DNA of 64,000 nt from Pedococcus sp. 5OH_020 (GCF_027812955.1 NZ_JAPYZV010000005.1:62001-126000), one strand, 5' to 3'. Numbered from the stretch's first letter, positions 41,172-50,538 are shown. Numbers and translations: made by a program. The notes: generated by a model not told the origin, from the letters alone.

Positions 41172-41917
41172 CGGCCGGCCTGGACCGGGAGGTGCTCGGA
41201 GAGCCAGCGTGAGGTGGTCTCCCAAGCCTCTGGCGATGCCTGGGGGTGATGGAACATCGGGGACGGGTTGTCGAAGGCGTGCCCCGCTCCCTCATACGTG
41301 CAGAACGTCACGTCGGCCCGGCCGTCCTGCTCGACGGCCTCGCGGACCGACTGCTGGACCTCCGGTGGGATGTAGGTGTCCGCCGTGCCGAAGTGGTGCA
41401 GGCTGGGGCACCGCACCTGGGGCGCCAGGGCGAGCAGGGTGGGCAGCGCCGACCCGTAGTAGCTGACCAGGGCTTCTGCGGCGCCTGCGGGTCCAGAGGT
41501 CGAGGCGGCGACGTTGAACGCCAGGCCACCTCCGAAGCAGAACCCGAACACCCCTACGGGTCCCTCGACCTCGTCACGGTCGCGCAGCAGCCGCAGGGCA
41601 GCCGCGGCGTCGGCCACCGCCGCCTCCCAGTCCAGCCGGCCCACGAGGTCGACCGCCTCGGGCAGCCCCTCGGCGCCCTCCTGCACGACCGGGTCGCCGA
41701 GGCGCCAGTAGAGATGGGGGACCAGCACGACGTACCCCAGAGTGGCCAGGTCCTCCGCGCGCCGGCGAATGTAGGCCGTGACGCCGAAGATCTCCTGATA
41801 CAGGACGATGCCCGGCCCTCGCCCGGACTCGGGCAGGTGGAGGTCGGCGGGCATCTCCCCGCCCTCGACGGGGACGCTGAGCTGAGCGGGCGACGGTGTG
41901 GGGGAGGTCGTGGTCAT
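41168..41917 (-). CDS. Dienelactone hydrolase family protein
   Basis: A 249-residue alpha/beta-hydrolase. The nucleophile is Cys in [12 protein letters not shown] (DLH uses Cys instead of Ser), with Asp in [10 protein letters not shown] and His in GAGHAFDN completing the triad. The [20 protein letters not shown] segment is typical of the family. ATG 41917 is the first plausible start. It is convergent with prcA and apparently unrelated to protein turnover; substrate unknown. Confidence 0.87.
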   Translation of the reverse strand: MTTTSPTPSPAQLSVPVEGGEMPADLHLPESGRGPGIVLYQEIFGVTAYIRRRAEDLATLGYVVLVPHLYWRLGDPVVQEGAEGLPEAVDLVGRLDWEAAVADAAAALRLLRDRDEVEGPVGVFGFCFGGGLAFNVAASTSGPAGAAEALVSYYGSALPTLLALAPQVRCPSLHHFGTADTYIPPEVQQSVREAVEQDGRADVTFCTYEGAGHAFDNPSPMFHHPQASPEAWETTSRWLSEHLPVQAGR

Positions 41918-42000
41918 GGGGGGATGCTGGCAGACGAAGGCCGCGCCGTCCCCTCCAGGGAACGGCGCGGCCTCCATCTCGGGCGGTGGGGCCTCGATCT

Positions 42001-42636
42001 TCAGGCGGTGGGGGCCCGCGCGTACCGCAGGTACGGCTTGACCTCCTCGACGCCCGCGAACCGCTGCTGCGCCTCGTCCGTGGTGACGGTCGGAGCCACG
42101 ATGATGCGGTCGCCGGCCTTCCAGTCGGCAGGCGTGGAGAAGGGGCCGGAGTCGTTGACCTGCAGAGCGTCGAGCGCGCGCAGGATCTCGTCGAAGTTGC
42201 GGCCTGCGCTCTTGGGGTACGTCAGCGACAGTCGCACCTTGCCGGCCGGGTCGATGAGGAAGACCGAGCGCACCGGCGAGGTGTCCCCGGCTCCCGGGTG
42301 GATCATGTCGTACAGCTCGGCCACCTGGCGGTCCTTGTCGGCGACGATCGGGTAGTCGACGGGCGCCCCCGCGACCTCCTCGATGTCGGACTTCCAGGCG
42401 TTGTGGTCCTCGAGGCCGTCGACGGACACCGCCAGCACCTTGGTGTTGCGGCGGGCCCACTCGCCCTTCAGCTGGGCCACCCGCCCCAGCTCGGTGGTGC
42501 ACACCGGCGTGAAGTCGGCCGGGTGGCTGAACAGGACTGCCCAGCCGTCGCCCTTCCAGTCATGGAAGCTCAGCTCGCCCTCGGTGGTCTGGGCGGTGAA
42601 GTCCGGGGCGTCGTCGCCCAGTCGCAGCGTGGCCAT
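42001..42636 (-). CDS. Peroxiredoxin (1-Cys/Prx6 type)
   Basis: A 211-residue thiol peroxidase. The peroxidatic Cys46 lies in HPADFTPVCTTE, with the Thr of the PxxxT/SxxC motif and a distal Arg in SPVRSVFLI. The extended C-terminal domain (PADWKAGDRIIVAP) marks the Prx6/AhpC-1Cys subgroup. GAGGA precedes the ATG. A 37-bp symmetrical palindrome lies 19-55 bases upstream and may regulate it. Confidence 0.92.
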   Translation of the reverse strand: MATLRLGDDAPDFTAQTTEGELSFHDWKGDGWAVLFSHPADFTPVCTTELGRVAQLKGEWARRNTKVLAVSVDGLEDHNAWKSDIEEVAGAPVDYPIVADKDRQVAELYDMIHPGAGDTSPVRSVFLIDPAGKVRLSLTYPKSAGRNFDEILRALDALQVNDSGPFSTPADWKAGDRIIVAPTVTTDEAQQRFAGVEEVKPYLRYARAPTA

Positions 42637-42654
42637 GACGGCTTCCTCTCGAAG

Positions 42655-42691
42655 GTAACGCGGTGTTTGTCGTCCCCAAACATGCCGTTAC
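42655..42691. promoter_or_regulatory. Symmetrical palindrome upstream of the peroxiredoxin gene
   Basis: Two nested inverted pairs around one centre: GTAACG/CGTTAC (42655-42660, 42686-42691) and GTTTG/CAAAC (42665-42669, 42677-42681), with 4-base spacers on one side and 4 on the other and a 7-base centre. It could be an operator for a dimeric redox regulator or a 5'-leader stem-loop. No known consensus matches. Confidence 0.5.
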
Positions 42692-42748
42692 TTGACCGGA
42701 CTGTGGATACGCCGTCCGGATGCTGGACCCTTCGCATGCGCTGGATCC

Positions 42749-43756
42749 TCAGCCTGCCAGCCCCTCGCCACGGGCGGCCTCGACCAGGGCCGCCTCGTCC
42801 GTCGCAGACAGGCCGGCCAGCCGCGGGCGCCCAGGCCCCTGCTGGAGCTCCCAAGCCAGGGTGTCCACCAAGGTGTCCTCCAAGGGTCGGCAGTGAAGTC
42901 CCAGAGCCTGTGCCGCCGCGGTGCTCCGTGCCATGAACCCGGCATGGTCCGGCAGTGGCAGCCACAGGGGAAGGGAGCGCGGCCCCGACCACGGGGCGAC
43001 CCCGTGGCTCTCCAGCCAGGACTGAGGGGCGGCGACCAGGTCGCCACGGTGACCCGCGACCGAACGGGCGACGGCAAGGTGGTCGCCGAGGGGCAGGACC
43101 GGCCCGGCCGCGTTCACCGTTCCCGCCGCCCCCGCCTCGGCGGCCGCGACGACCCAAGCCGCGAGGTCCCGGACGTCTACCACCTGGGTCGGCACCGGGC
43201 TGTCGGGCACCAGCACCGCACCGTCGGCAGTGGCAGGGCGGGCGAACCGCACGGGCCAGTACCCGGTGCGGTCGGTGTGGTCGCCGGGACCGGCGACGAG
43301 TCCGGCCCTGACCACGAGCGACCGGCCGGCCACGGCGCCCGTGACGAGCTGCTCGCAGGCGACCTTGCGTCCGCCGTAGGTCTCCCAGCCGTCGTCGTCC
43401 TCGGCGTACGGGTCCACGAGGGTCGCGTGCTCGTCCTCGTCCGGGGTGTCGCTGCGGGCGTACACGGACGCGGAGGAGATGAAGACCCAGCACGCAGTAT
43501 GCCGGGCGAGCGCGGCCACCGCACCGCGTACGTGGCTCGGCTGACGGGAGACGTCGACCACGGCATCCCAGTCGTGGGTGAGCGCACCGGCATACGCTCC
43601 AGGTTCCGAGCGGTCGGCTGGCAGGAAGTCCACGCCTGCGGGGACGACTCCCGCCGAGCCCCTGGCCAGAGCGCTGACCGTATGCCCCGCCCGCACGGCG
43701 GCTGCGGCGACCTCCCCGCCCAGCCACGCCGTCCCACCGAGCACGAGAAGCCGCAT
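42749..43756 (-). CDS. NAD-dependent epimerase/dehydratase family protein
   Basis: A 335-residue extended SDR protein. LLVLGGTAWLGGEVAAAAV is the NAD-binding Rossmann motif; the SSASVYA and YGGRKVACEQ segments supply the catalytic Ser, Tyr and Lys. It probably modifies a nucleotide sugar or small carbonyl compound, but the substrate is not visible. ATG 43756 is used; TTG 43768 would add four residues. It is divergent from pafA. Confidence 0.83.
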   Translation of the reverse strand: MRLLVLGGTAWLGGEVAAAAVRAGHTVSALARGSAGVVPAGVDFLPADRSEPGAYAGALTHDWDAVVDVSRQPSHVRGAVAALARHTACWVFISSASVYARSDTPDEDEHATLVDPYAEDDDGWETYGGRKVACEQLVTGAVAGRSLVVRAGLVAGPGDHTDRTGYWPVRFARPATADGAVLVPDSPVPTQVVDVRDLAAWVVAAAEAGAAGTVNAAGPVLPLGDHLAVARSVAGHRGDLVAAPQSWLESHGVAPWSGPRSLPLWLPLPDHAGFMARSTAAAQALGLHCRPLEDTLVDTLAWELQQGPGRPRLAGLSATDEAALVEAARGEGLAG

Positions 43757-43827
43757 GACGCCACGCAACCAGGCCGCCGGTCGCCTGTCGAGGCGGTTCC
43801 GCTGGTAGCGGAGCCTATTGTGGGTTC

Positions 43828-45195
43828 ATGGAGCGCCGGATCTTCGGGATCGAGAACGAGTACGGCATCACGTGCACCTTCGACGGGCAGCGCCGGCTGA
43901 CGCCGGACGAGGTGGCGCGGTACCTCTTCCGCAAGGTCGTCTCCTGGGGCAGGTCCTCCAACGTCTTCCTGTCCAACGGCTCACGCCTCTACCTCGATGT
44001 CGGCTCGCACCCCGAGTACGCCACTCCCGAGTGCGACCATGTCCGCCAGCTGGTGGTCCACGACAAGGCGGGGGAGCGGATCATCGAGGGCCTGGTCGCC
44101 GACGCCCAGGAACGCCTGGCCGAGGAGGGCATCGAGGGCGAGATCTACGTGTTCAAGAACAACACCGACTCGGCCGGCAACTCCTACGGCTGCCACGAGA
44201 ACTTCCTCGTGGGACGGGCGGGGGAGTTCCAGCAGCTCTCCGACGTCCTCATCCCGTTCCTCGTCAGTCGCCAGATCACTTGCGGCGCCGGGAAGGTGGT
44301 GACGACCTCCAAGGGGGCCACGTTCTGCGTCAGCCAGCGGGCGGACCACATCTGGGAGGGCGTCTCCTCTGCGACGACCCGCAGCCGGCCGATCATCAAC
44401 ACGCGCGACGAGCCGCACGCGGACGCCGAGCGGTACCGCCGGCTGCACGTCATCGTCGGCGACTCCAACATGAGCGAGACGACGACCATGCTCAAGGTGG
44501 GGTCCGCGGACCTCGTGCTCCGCATGATCGAAGCGGGGATGGTGGTCCGCGATCTCACCCTGGAGAACCCGATCCGCGCCATCCGCGAGATGAGCCACGA
44601 CATGACCGGGCGCAAGACCGTGCGCCTGTCCAACGGCCGGGAGCTGTCGGCACTCCAGATCCAGGCCGAGTACCTGGAGCGGGCGCAGGCCTTCGCCGAC
44701 CGCGAAGGCCTCGAGGACCCCATCCACAAGCAGGTGCTGGACCTGTGGGAACGCACCCTCCGCGCCATCGGCAGCGGCGACCTGTCTCTCGTGGAGACCG
44801 AGATCGACTGGGTCATCAAGCACAAGCTCATCAGCGAGTACATGAGCAAGCACGGGCTGCCCATGGAGCACCCGCGAGTCGCCCAGCTGGACCTCGCCTA
44901 CCACGACGTCAACCGCCAGCGAGGCGTGTTCTACCTGCTGCAGAAGCACGGTCGCGCCGCGCGGGTGACCACCGACCCAGAGGTGTTCGAGGCCAAGACC
45001 GTGCCTCCGCAGACCACCCGCGCCAAGCTGCGCGGCGACTTCATCAAGGCGGCGCAGGAGCACCGCCGTGACTTCACCGTCGACTGGGTGCACCTGAAGC
45101 TCAACGACCAGGCTCAGCGCACGGTGCTCTGCAAGGACCCGTTCGCCGCCGTGGACGCCCGGGTCGAACGGCTGATCGAGGGGATGCGCGGGTAG
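43828..45195 (+). CDS. pafA: Pup--protein ligase
   Basis: A 455-residue glutamine-synthetase-fold ligase that uses ATP to join the C-terminal Glu of Pup to substrate lysines. The N-terminal [14 protein letters not shown] holds metal Glu residues, [19 protein letters not shown] is the shared core, and the C-terminal domain ends [10 protein letters not shown]. It lacks the Dop loop. TATTGT ends six bases before the ATG (leaderless). It stands 2.7 kb from prcA, separated by three unrelated genes. Confidence 0.96.
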   Translation: MERRIFGIENEYGITCTFDGQRRLTPDEVARYLFRKVVSWGRSSNVFLSNGSRLYLDVGSHPEYATPECDHVRQLVVHDKAGERIIEGLVADAQERLAEEGIEGEIYVFKNNTDSAGNSYGCHENFLVGRAGEFQQLSDVLIPFLVSRQITCGAGKVVTTSKGATFCVSQRADHIWEGVSSATTRSRPIINTRDEPHADAERYRRLHVIVGDSNMSETTTMLKVGSADLVLRMIEAGMVVRDLTLENPIRAIREMSHDMTGRKTVRLSNGRELSALQIQAEYLERAQAFADREGLEDPIHKQVLDLWERTLRAIGSGDLSLVETEIDWVIKHKLISEYMSKHGLPMEHPRVAQLDLAYHDVNRQRGVFYLLQKHGRAARVTTDPEVFEAKTVPPQTTRAKLRGDFIKAAQEHRRDFTVDWVHLKLNDQAQRTVLCKDPFAAVDARVERLIEGMRG

Positions 45196-45266
45196 CGGTC
45201 AGGGGCCGGCCAGGGTCGGCGGTTATGGTGGACGCTGGTCCACGCCCCCTGCGAAAGATCCCTCCC

Positions 45267-46214
45267 GTGCACTTGAGAAGTTCCCACGCCTTCGGCGCTG
45301 CCGCTCTGGCCGCCGCCCTGACCCTCACCGCCTGTGGTGGCGGGAAGGAGTCGAAGGGCTCCCCGCTCGACCACGTGACGGTCAGCGGAGGCAGCGCCAC
45401 CAGCGCCCCGACCGTGGCCGTGAAGCCGAAGCCGCTGAGCGTCACGGAGACGACGACGCGCGTGGTGAAGCCCGGGACCGGCAGCCCGGTCAAGGACGAC
45501 GAGATCGTGAGCCTCAAGTACGTCCTGCTCAACGGCAAGGACTCCTCGGTCCTCGACACGAACTTCGGCAAGCAGAACCTCGGCCTGAGCCTCGGCGCGA
45601 CCGACCTGCTGCCCGGCCTCAAGAAGGGGCTGGCCAACGCCAAGATCGGGTCGCGGATCCTCGTGGCGATGCCCCCGAAGGACGCCTTCGGCACCCAGGG
45701 CAACGCGGACATCAAAGTGGGCCCGAACGACACCGTCGTCTTCCTCATGGACGTGCTGTCGGCCACGACGCCACTGAAGTCGGCCCAGGGCACGCCGGTC
45801 GCGCCCGCTGCCGGGCTGCCCAGCGTCAAGGTCGAGGACGGCAAGGCGGCGACCATCACGATCCCCAAGGGCAAGAAGCCGCCGACCAAGACGGTCGGTC
45901 AGGTGCTGGTCCAGGGACAGGGCGCCAAGGTCCAGGCCGGGCAGACCATCCGGGTGACCTACACGGGCGCCCTCTGGAAGAACGGCAAGGTGTTCGACTC
46001 CTCGGCCAACAGCCCGCAGAAGTACTTCGAGACGGTCATCGGCAAGCAGCAGGTGATCAAGGCCTGGGACGCCCAGCTCGTCGGCCGCCAGGTGGGAAGC
46101 AGGCTCCTCCTCGTCGTGCCGCCGGCCGAGGGGTATGGCGCGGCCGGCAGCCCGCCCAAGATCAGCGGCACCGACACGCTTGTCTTCGTCGTGGACATCC
46201 TGGCCGCCTACTGA
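45267..46214 (+). CDS. FKBP-type peptidyl-prolyl isomerase, lipoprotein
   Basis: A 315-residue exported protein. The signal peptide ends in the lipobox LTAC, then CGGGKESKGS. The C-terminal half is a clear FKBP domain (VRVTYTGALWKNGKVFDSS, VIKAWDAQLVGRQVGSR, VPPAEGYG). The first half holds a second, divergent FKBP-like domain (DDEIVSLKYVLLNGKDSS, LPGLKKGLANAKIGSR). GTG 45267 is chosen to begin the signal peptide. It likely assists folding of exported proteins; it follows pafA but need not share function. Confidence 0.85.
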   Translation: MHLRSSHAFGAAALAAALTLTACGGGKESKGSPLDHVTVSGGSATSAPTVAVKPKPLSVTETTTRVVKPGTGSPVKDDEIVSLKYVLLNGKDSSVLDTNFGKQNLGLSLGATDLLPGLKKGLANAKIGSRILVAMPPKDAFGTQGNADIKVGPNDTVVFLMDVLSATTPLKSAQGTPVAPAAGLPSVKVEDGKAATITIPKGKKPPTKTVGQVLVQGQGAKVQAGQTIRVTYTGALWKNGKVFDSSANSPQKYFETVIGKQQVIKAWDAQLVGRQVGSRLLLVVPPAEGYGAAGSPPKISGTDTLVFVVDILAAY

Positions 46215-46285
46215 CCGCGGCCTCTCCCGGGCGCACGAGCAGCGACCGACCCCCGTGACCGACCAAACAGACAGGAAGCGCGACC

Positions 46286-46672
46286 ATGCCCTTCGACCCC
46301 AACACCACCAAGCCCGAGATCGACTTCCCCGGGGACGCCGCCCCCACCGAGCTCGTCATCGAGGACCTCCAGGAGGGCGACGGCCAGGAGGCAGGGCCAG
46401 GTGACACGATCTCCGCCCACTACGTCGGCGTGGCTCACTCGACCGGGGAGGAGTTCGACGCCTCCTGGAACCGCGGGGCGCCGCTCGACTTCCGGCTCGG
46501 GGTGGGCCAGGTCATCAAGGGCTGGGACGACGGCATCGTCGGCATGAAGGTCGGCGGCCGCCGCAGGCTCACCATCCCGGCCCACCTGGCGTACGGCGAC
46601 CGCGGTGCCGGTGGCGCCATCAAGCCGGGGGAGACCCTCATCTTCGTCGTCGACCTGGTGGACGTCCGCTAG
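46286..46672 (+). CDS. FKBP-type peptidyl-prolyl cis-trans isomerase
   Basis: A 128-residue single-domain FKBP without signal peptide. ISAHYVGVAHSTGEEFDASW, VIKGWDDGIVGMKVGGRRRL and PAHLAYGDRGAGG carry the aromatic active-site residues of the family. It follows the lipoprotein FKBP gene by 71 bases and its TAG stop shares a CTAG with the convergent DUF3866 gene. Confidence 0.93.
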   Translation: MPFDPNTTKPEIDFPGDAAPTELVIEDLQEGDGQEAGPGDTISAHYVGVAHSTGEEFDASWNRGAPLDFRLGVGQVIKGWDDGIVGMKVGGRRRLTIPAHLAYGDRGAGGAIKPGETLIFVVDLVDVR

Positions 46673-47790
46673 GACTCGGACGTCCCAGCTTCCAGGAGTC
46701 CCGCGGCGTACCGGCCCGCCGCTGCGCTGTGGACGAAGGCGGCATAGTCCTCGTCCAGGCCCCGTCCCATCGTGGACAGCGGTACGGGTACTCGTCGTAG
46801 GGCGCCGTCGAGACCGTCGACGGGGACCTCCCGCACCCGCAGGGAGCCACTGGCGTCGGCCGCCAGCTGATGGGCCTGTTCAAGGACGAGCCCGCCAAGC
46901 TCGTCGTCGGTGCTGGCGACGGGCAGGTCCGCAGGGACCAGACAGATGCGGCCGTACGCCGTCCTGCTGTGGTGCGAGATGCCCCGGTGCCGCTCCCGGG
47001 CGTCCGCCTGGGAGACGCGCAGTGCGGCGACCCCGCGACCTCCCAGTGTCGCGACGGCGTTGAGGGCCTCGCCGGCAGCGACTCCCGTGTAGCCCCACGT
47101 CGTGCCGGTGCCCACGTTGCCAGGACCCTGCACGACGACTGCGACGTCGGCGGCCAGCACGTGCCGGGTGGCCAGCAGCCCGGAGTGAAGGGTGACGGCC
47201 TCGTGTTGGCCGCCGTAGGCTTGGCCCACGGTGATGGTCCCGGTGAGCCACCCATGCTCGAGCAGCCCGGCGACGGTGCGCGAGAAGGCGATGGGCAGCG
47301 CCCCGCCGTCTGTCATGACGTAGGCGACGCGCGCCTGGGGCCGCTCGAGGCGCACGCCTGCAAGCACGGCGGGCAGGGCCGAGTGGAGGTCCGCCACCAC
47401 GACGGGCAGTCCACCCAGGTCTCCGGCCCTCACCCGGTCTCCGGTCATCGTCGAGTGGTGCTGGCTGTCCTGCTCGTCGACCGCCATGAACATCTGCTGC
47501 TGGGGCGTGTAGCGGGCCTTGACGATATGGCCCCCCTGCGACGGGGGATCGGCGGGCAGCCGGTCGGGGGCCGCCACGACGAACGCGAGCCCGCCGGTGC
47601 CGAGCCCGCGGAACAGGGCCGAGGCGTTGAGCAGGACCCGGTCGCCCACCTGCGGCTCGCCCACGAGCGCCGTGTACGCCAGGGCGCGCACCGTCGCAGC
47701 GCCCTCGCCGGCCAGCTGCACGGCGTACTCCACGGCTCCCGGCCACCGCCGCCGCACCCGCGTCACCGAGCCCTCACGCCACTGCATCAC
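46669..47790 (-). CDS. DUF3866 family protein
   Basis: A 373-residue protein with GHIVKARYTPQQQMFMAVDEQDS and AYVMTDGGALPIAFSRTVA segments, matching my recollection of DUF3866, a family of unknown function found beside pafB in actinobacteria. GTG 47790, next to an ATG, is the likely start, because TAGTCT on the minus strand ends seven bases upstream. It shares a 52-base divergent promoter region with pafB. Confidence 0.8.
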   Translation of the reverse strand: MMQWREGSVTRVRRRWPGAVEYAVQLAGEGAATVRALAYTALVGEPQVGDRVLLNASALFRGLGTGGLAFVVAAPDRLPADPPSQGGHIVKARYTPQQQMFMAVDEQDSQHHSTMTGDRVRAGDLGGLPVVVADLHSALPAVLAGVRLERPQARVAYVMTDGGALPIAFSRTVAGLLEHGWLTGTITVGQAYGGQHEAVTLHSGLLATRHVLAADVAVVVQGPGNVGTGTTWGYTGVAAGEALNAVATLGGRGVAALRVSQADARERHRGISHHSRTAYGRICLVPADLPVASTDDELGGLVLEQAHQLAADASGSLRVREVPVDGLDGALRRVPVPLSTMGRGLDEDYAAFVHSAAAGRYAAGLLEAGTSES

Positions 47791-47797
47791 GACACGC

Positions 47798-47836
47798 AGA
47801 CTAGCCACGGTGCGCAGTGGGGGAGTCGGGTAGCGT
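47798..47836. promoter_or_regulatory. Back-to-back -10 elements for DUF3866 and pafB
   Basis: TAGTCT (minus strand, 47803-47798) ends seven bases before the DUF3866 GTG, and TAGCGT (47831-47836) ends six bases before the pafB GTG. Both predict leaderless transcripts from a very compact divergent promoter region. Confidence 0.5.
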
Positions 47837-47842
47837 CGGTCC

Positions 47843-48832
47843 GTGAGCTCCCCCACCGGCCCCGCGGCGAAGACGGAACGCCTGCTCAACCTCGTCCTCT
47901 GTCTCCTCTACACGCGCCGGCCGCTGCCGAAGTCCACGATCCGGCGGATCGTCCCGCAGTATGGCGACGCGGCGAGCGATGAGGCCTTCGACCGCATGTT
48001 CGAGCGCGACAAGGACGAGCTCCGCGAGCTCGGCATCCCGCTGGTGACGCAGGACATCGGCGGTGCCTGGGACGACGAGACCGGCTACCGCATCGACCAG
48101 CGCGAGTACGCGCTGCCGGACCTGGAGTTCGAGCCCGACGAGCTCGCGGTCCTCGGGCTGGCCAGCCGCACCTGGGCCCATGCCTCCTTGGCCGGCCCTG
48201 CAGCCCAGGCGCTGCGCAAGCTCAAGGCCGCCGGGATAGAGCGGGACGGCGACTCGCTCGTGGGCATAGAGCCTCGGCTCGGCACGAGCGAGCCCGCGTT
48301 CGAGAGCGTGAAGAACGCCGTGGTGGCCCAGCAGACCATCTCCTTCGGCTACCGGACCGCGGGACAGGGGCAGGCGCGGACGCGGCGGGTCCAGCCGTGG
48401 GGGCTGGCGTCGTGGCACGGTCGCTGGTATCTCACCGGTTTCGACCTGGACCGCGCTGCCCCCCGCGTCTTCCGACTCTCGCGCATCGACGGCGCTGTCA
48501 GTGTCGTCCGCCGCGCCACGCCGTATGTGGTGCCCGCCGACCACCACGCCCAGGAGATGATCCGCACCACCGTGGGGGAGCAGGTCCAGCGCAGCGCACG
48601 GCTGCTGGTCCACCGAGGACGGGGAGGGACGCTGCGACGGCGCGGGTCCATCGTCGAGGAGCAAGGGCAGTGGAGCACCCTGGAGGTGCCCTTCACCGAT
48701 GGCGACGCGCTCGCCGACGAGGTCTGCGGGTACGGCTCCGACGTCGTGGTGCAGGCTCCGCAGGACGTGCGCGACCTGGTCGTCGAACGGCTGCGTGGCG
48801 CACTGGCCGCGAACAGCGGAGGTGCCGCGTGA
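47843..48832 (+). CDS. pafB: WYL-domain regulator PafB
   Basis: A 329-residue transcription factor with an N-terminal winged helix (TERLLNLVLCLLYTRRPLPKSTIRRIV) and a WYL domain (SWHGRWYLTGFDLDR). In mycobacteria PafB and PafC form a heterodimer that activates the LexA/RecA-independent DNA-damage regulon, with ssDNA sensed by the WYL domains. It starts at GTG 47843 and overlaps pafC (GTGA), consistent with equal production. Confidence 0.93.
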   Translation: MSSPTGPAAKTERLLNLVLCLLYTRRPLPKSTIRRIVPQYGDAASDEAFDRMFERDKDELRELGIPLVTQDIGGAWDDETGYRIDQREYALPDLEFEPDELAVLGLASRTWAHASLAGPAAQALRKLKAAGIERDGDSLVGIEPRLGTSEPAFESVKNAVVAQQTISFGYRTAGQGQARTRRVQPWGLASWHGRWYLTGFDLDRAAPRVFRLSRIDGAVSVVRRATPYVVPADHHAQEMIRTTVGEQVQRSARLLVHRGRGGTLRRRGSIVEEQGQWSTLEVPFTDGDALADEVCGYGSDVVVQAPQDVRDLVVERLRGALAANSGGAA

Positions 48833-49818
48833 CCACACCGGAGACTGCTACCGCACGGCTGTCCCGGCTGCTGACGATGGTGCCGTGGCTGGTGAACCGC
48901 CAAGGCATCGACCTGGAGCGGGCGGCCGCCGACCTCGGCATCACCGTCCAGCAGCTGGAGACCGACCTGAGGCTGCTCTACCTGTGCGGCTACGGGCAGA
49001 TGCCCGACGAGCTGATCGACGCGGAGTGGGAGAACGGCCGGGTCTTCATCAGCAACGCGGAGACCATCGCGCGTCCACTGCGGCTGGGGCGGGACGAGGC
49101 CCTGACGCTCATGGTGGGACTGCGGGCGCTCGCCGCCGTTCCCGGGCTCGGTGAGCGCGACGCGATAGAACGCGCGATGGCCAAGCTCGAGGAGGCCACC
49201 GGCGCCAGCGCCGAAGCCGCGGCCCGGGTGCAGGTCTCGATCGACGAGGGCGTGGAGGCCGACCTGCTGGCGGACGCCCGGCGCGCCGTTGAGGAGCACC
49301 GACGCGTCCACCTGCGGTATCTCGTGCCGAGCCGTGACGAGTCCACCGAACGGGACGTCGACCCGATGCGGGTCGTCAACCTGGACGCCCACTGGTACCT
49401 GGAGGGATGGTGCCACCGCGCCCAGGACACGCGCCTGTTCCGGATGGACCGGATCGAGGGCCTCGCGCTGCTCGACGTCGACGGGACCCCGCCTCCAGAC
49501 GCCCAGCTGCGCGACCTCGACGCCGGGACCTTCACGCCACGGGAGGAGGACACGCTCGTCACCCTCGAGCTCCAGCCGGGTGCGTCCTGGGTCAGCGACT
49601 ACTACCCCGTCGAGTCGGTGCTGACCCGCGAGGACGGCACGCAGGTGGTCGCCCTGCGGACCGCCGACACCCTCTGGCTTCGGCGCCTGATGTGGCGGTT
49701 GGGTGGCTACGGGCGTGTCCTGGCCCCGGCGGAGCTCGCGCAGGCCGTCAGCGAGGGCGCCAGGTCCGCGCTCGCGGCATACGAGAGCCAGGAGGCCGCC
49801 GCCGGAGCGGAACGGTAG
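48829..49818 (+). CDS. pafC: WYL-domain regulator PafC
   Basis: A 329-residue partner of PafB with the same layout: N-terminal helix-turn-helix (LVNRQGIDLERAAADLGI) and a WYL domain (NLDAHWYLEGWCHRA). GTG 48829 overlaps the pafB stop. Its own stop, TAG at 49816, forms the first unit of a 12-bp tandem repeat that leads into the next gene's promoter. Confidence 0.93.
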   Translation: MTTPETATARLSRLLTMVPWLVNRQGIDLERAAADLGITVQQLETDLRLLYLCGYGQMPDELIDAEWENGRVFISNAETIARPLRLGRDEALTLMVGLRALAAVPGLGERDAIERAMAKLEEATGASAEAAARVQVSIDEGVEADLLADARRAVEEHRRVHLRYLVPSRDESTERDVDPMRVVNLDAHWYLEGWCHRAQDTRLFRMDRIEGLALLDVDGTPPPDAQLRDLDAGTFTPREEDTLVTLELQPGASWVSDYYPVESVLTREDGTQVVALRTADTLWLRRLMWRLGGYGRVLAPAELAQAVSEGARSALAAYESQEAAAGAER

Positions 49819-49845
49819 GTCGACGGGTAGGTCGACGGGTAGGGT
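49816..49845. repeat. 12-bp tandem repeat containing repeated -10-like hexamers
   Basis: TAGGTCGACGGG occurs twice in tandem (49816-49827, 49828-49839) and is followed by a partial third unit starting TAGGGTCGGCG. The last TAGGGT ends six bases before ATG 49852 and so fits a leaderless -10. Confidence 0.75.
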
Positions 49846-49851
49846 CGGCGT

Positions 49852-50157
49852 ATGTGGTGGTGGGTCCTGATCTGGGCGCTTCTCGTCGTGGTGTCGGCGG
49901 CGTACCTCGGGAGCCGCGCCTGGGCCACCTGGGGCCGGCTCAGGGAGCTCGGGGCGGAGGTCCACCGCGCATCCGGGATGGTCGCCGCCCTCCAGGTGGA
50001 GGTGGAACGGCTGGGGGAGCAGGCGCCGGAACCTGACATCTTCGGTGACCCGCGAGCCCTGCGCCGGGAGCGCGAGGCCACCCGGGCCTCGCTGAGGCGC
50101 CGACGCCGCGCCCGCGCAGCCGCTGGAAGGCCTGCCTGGGCGAGGCATCTAGACTGA
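49852..50157 (+). CDS. Small membrane protein of unknown function
   Basis: A 101-residue protein: an N-terminal membrane helix (WWWVLIWALLVVVSAAYLG), a short amphipathic or coiled region (residues 30-55) and an Arg/Ala-rich basic tail. It lies between pafC and tatA, a position where actinobacteria often have such a protein. No function is assigned. Confidence 0.75.
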   Translation: MWWWVLIWALLVVVSAAYLGSRAWATWGRLRELGAEVHRASGMVAALQVEVERLGEQAPEPDIFGDPRALRREREATRASLRRRRRARAAAGRPAWARHLD

Positions 50158-50229
50158 CAGCAGGCGCCCGAGACGGTAGGGGCGTACCAGGCACCAGAGG
50201 TCACCGAGTGACCGAGAGGAATGAGTCAC

Positions 50230-50538
50230 ATGGGTCGCGGACTGTTCGAGGGCTGGCACATCATCGTCCTACTGGTTCTTCTGGTGGTGCTGTTCGGTTT
50301 CAAGCGGCTGCCTGACGCCGCGCGCAGCATCGGGCGCTCGATGAGGATCTTCAAGTCGGAGGTCCACGAGATGAAGAACGACGGCAAGAGCGCCGCGAGC
50401 GGCGACACGGTCAAGGGTGAGACCGTCCGCGAGAGCAGCGTGCGCGAGACCCCGGTTCGCGACGGTGGGGCCGAGGGCGGCACCCCGCTGCGCGAGGACA
50501 ACAGCCCCCGCACGGACAACACGTCCGGCACTCTCTGA
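50230..50538 (+). CDS. tatA: Twin-arginine translocase subunit TatA
   Basis: A 102-residue TatA: an N-terminal membrane helix ([16 protein letters not shown]), the FKRLPD hinge, an amphipathic helix and a charged disordered tail. ATG 50230 is preferred over 50221 since AGAGGA lies nine bases before it. Together with tatC downstream it forms the pore for folded, cofactor-bearing exported proteins. Confidence 0.94.
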   Translation: MGRGLFEGWHIIVLLVLLVVLFGFKRLPDAARSIGRSMRIFKSEVHEMKNDGKSAASGDTVKGETVRESSVRETPVRDGGAEGGTPLREDNSPRTDNTSGTL

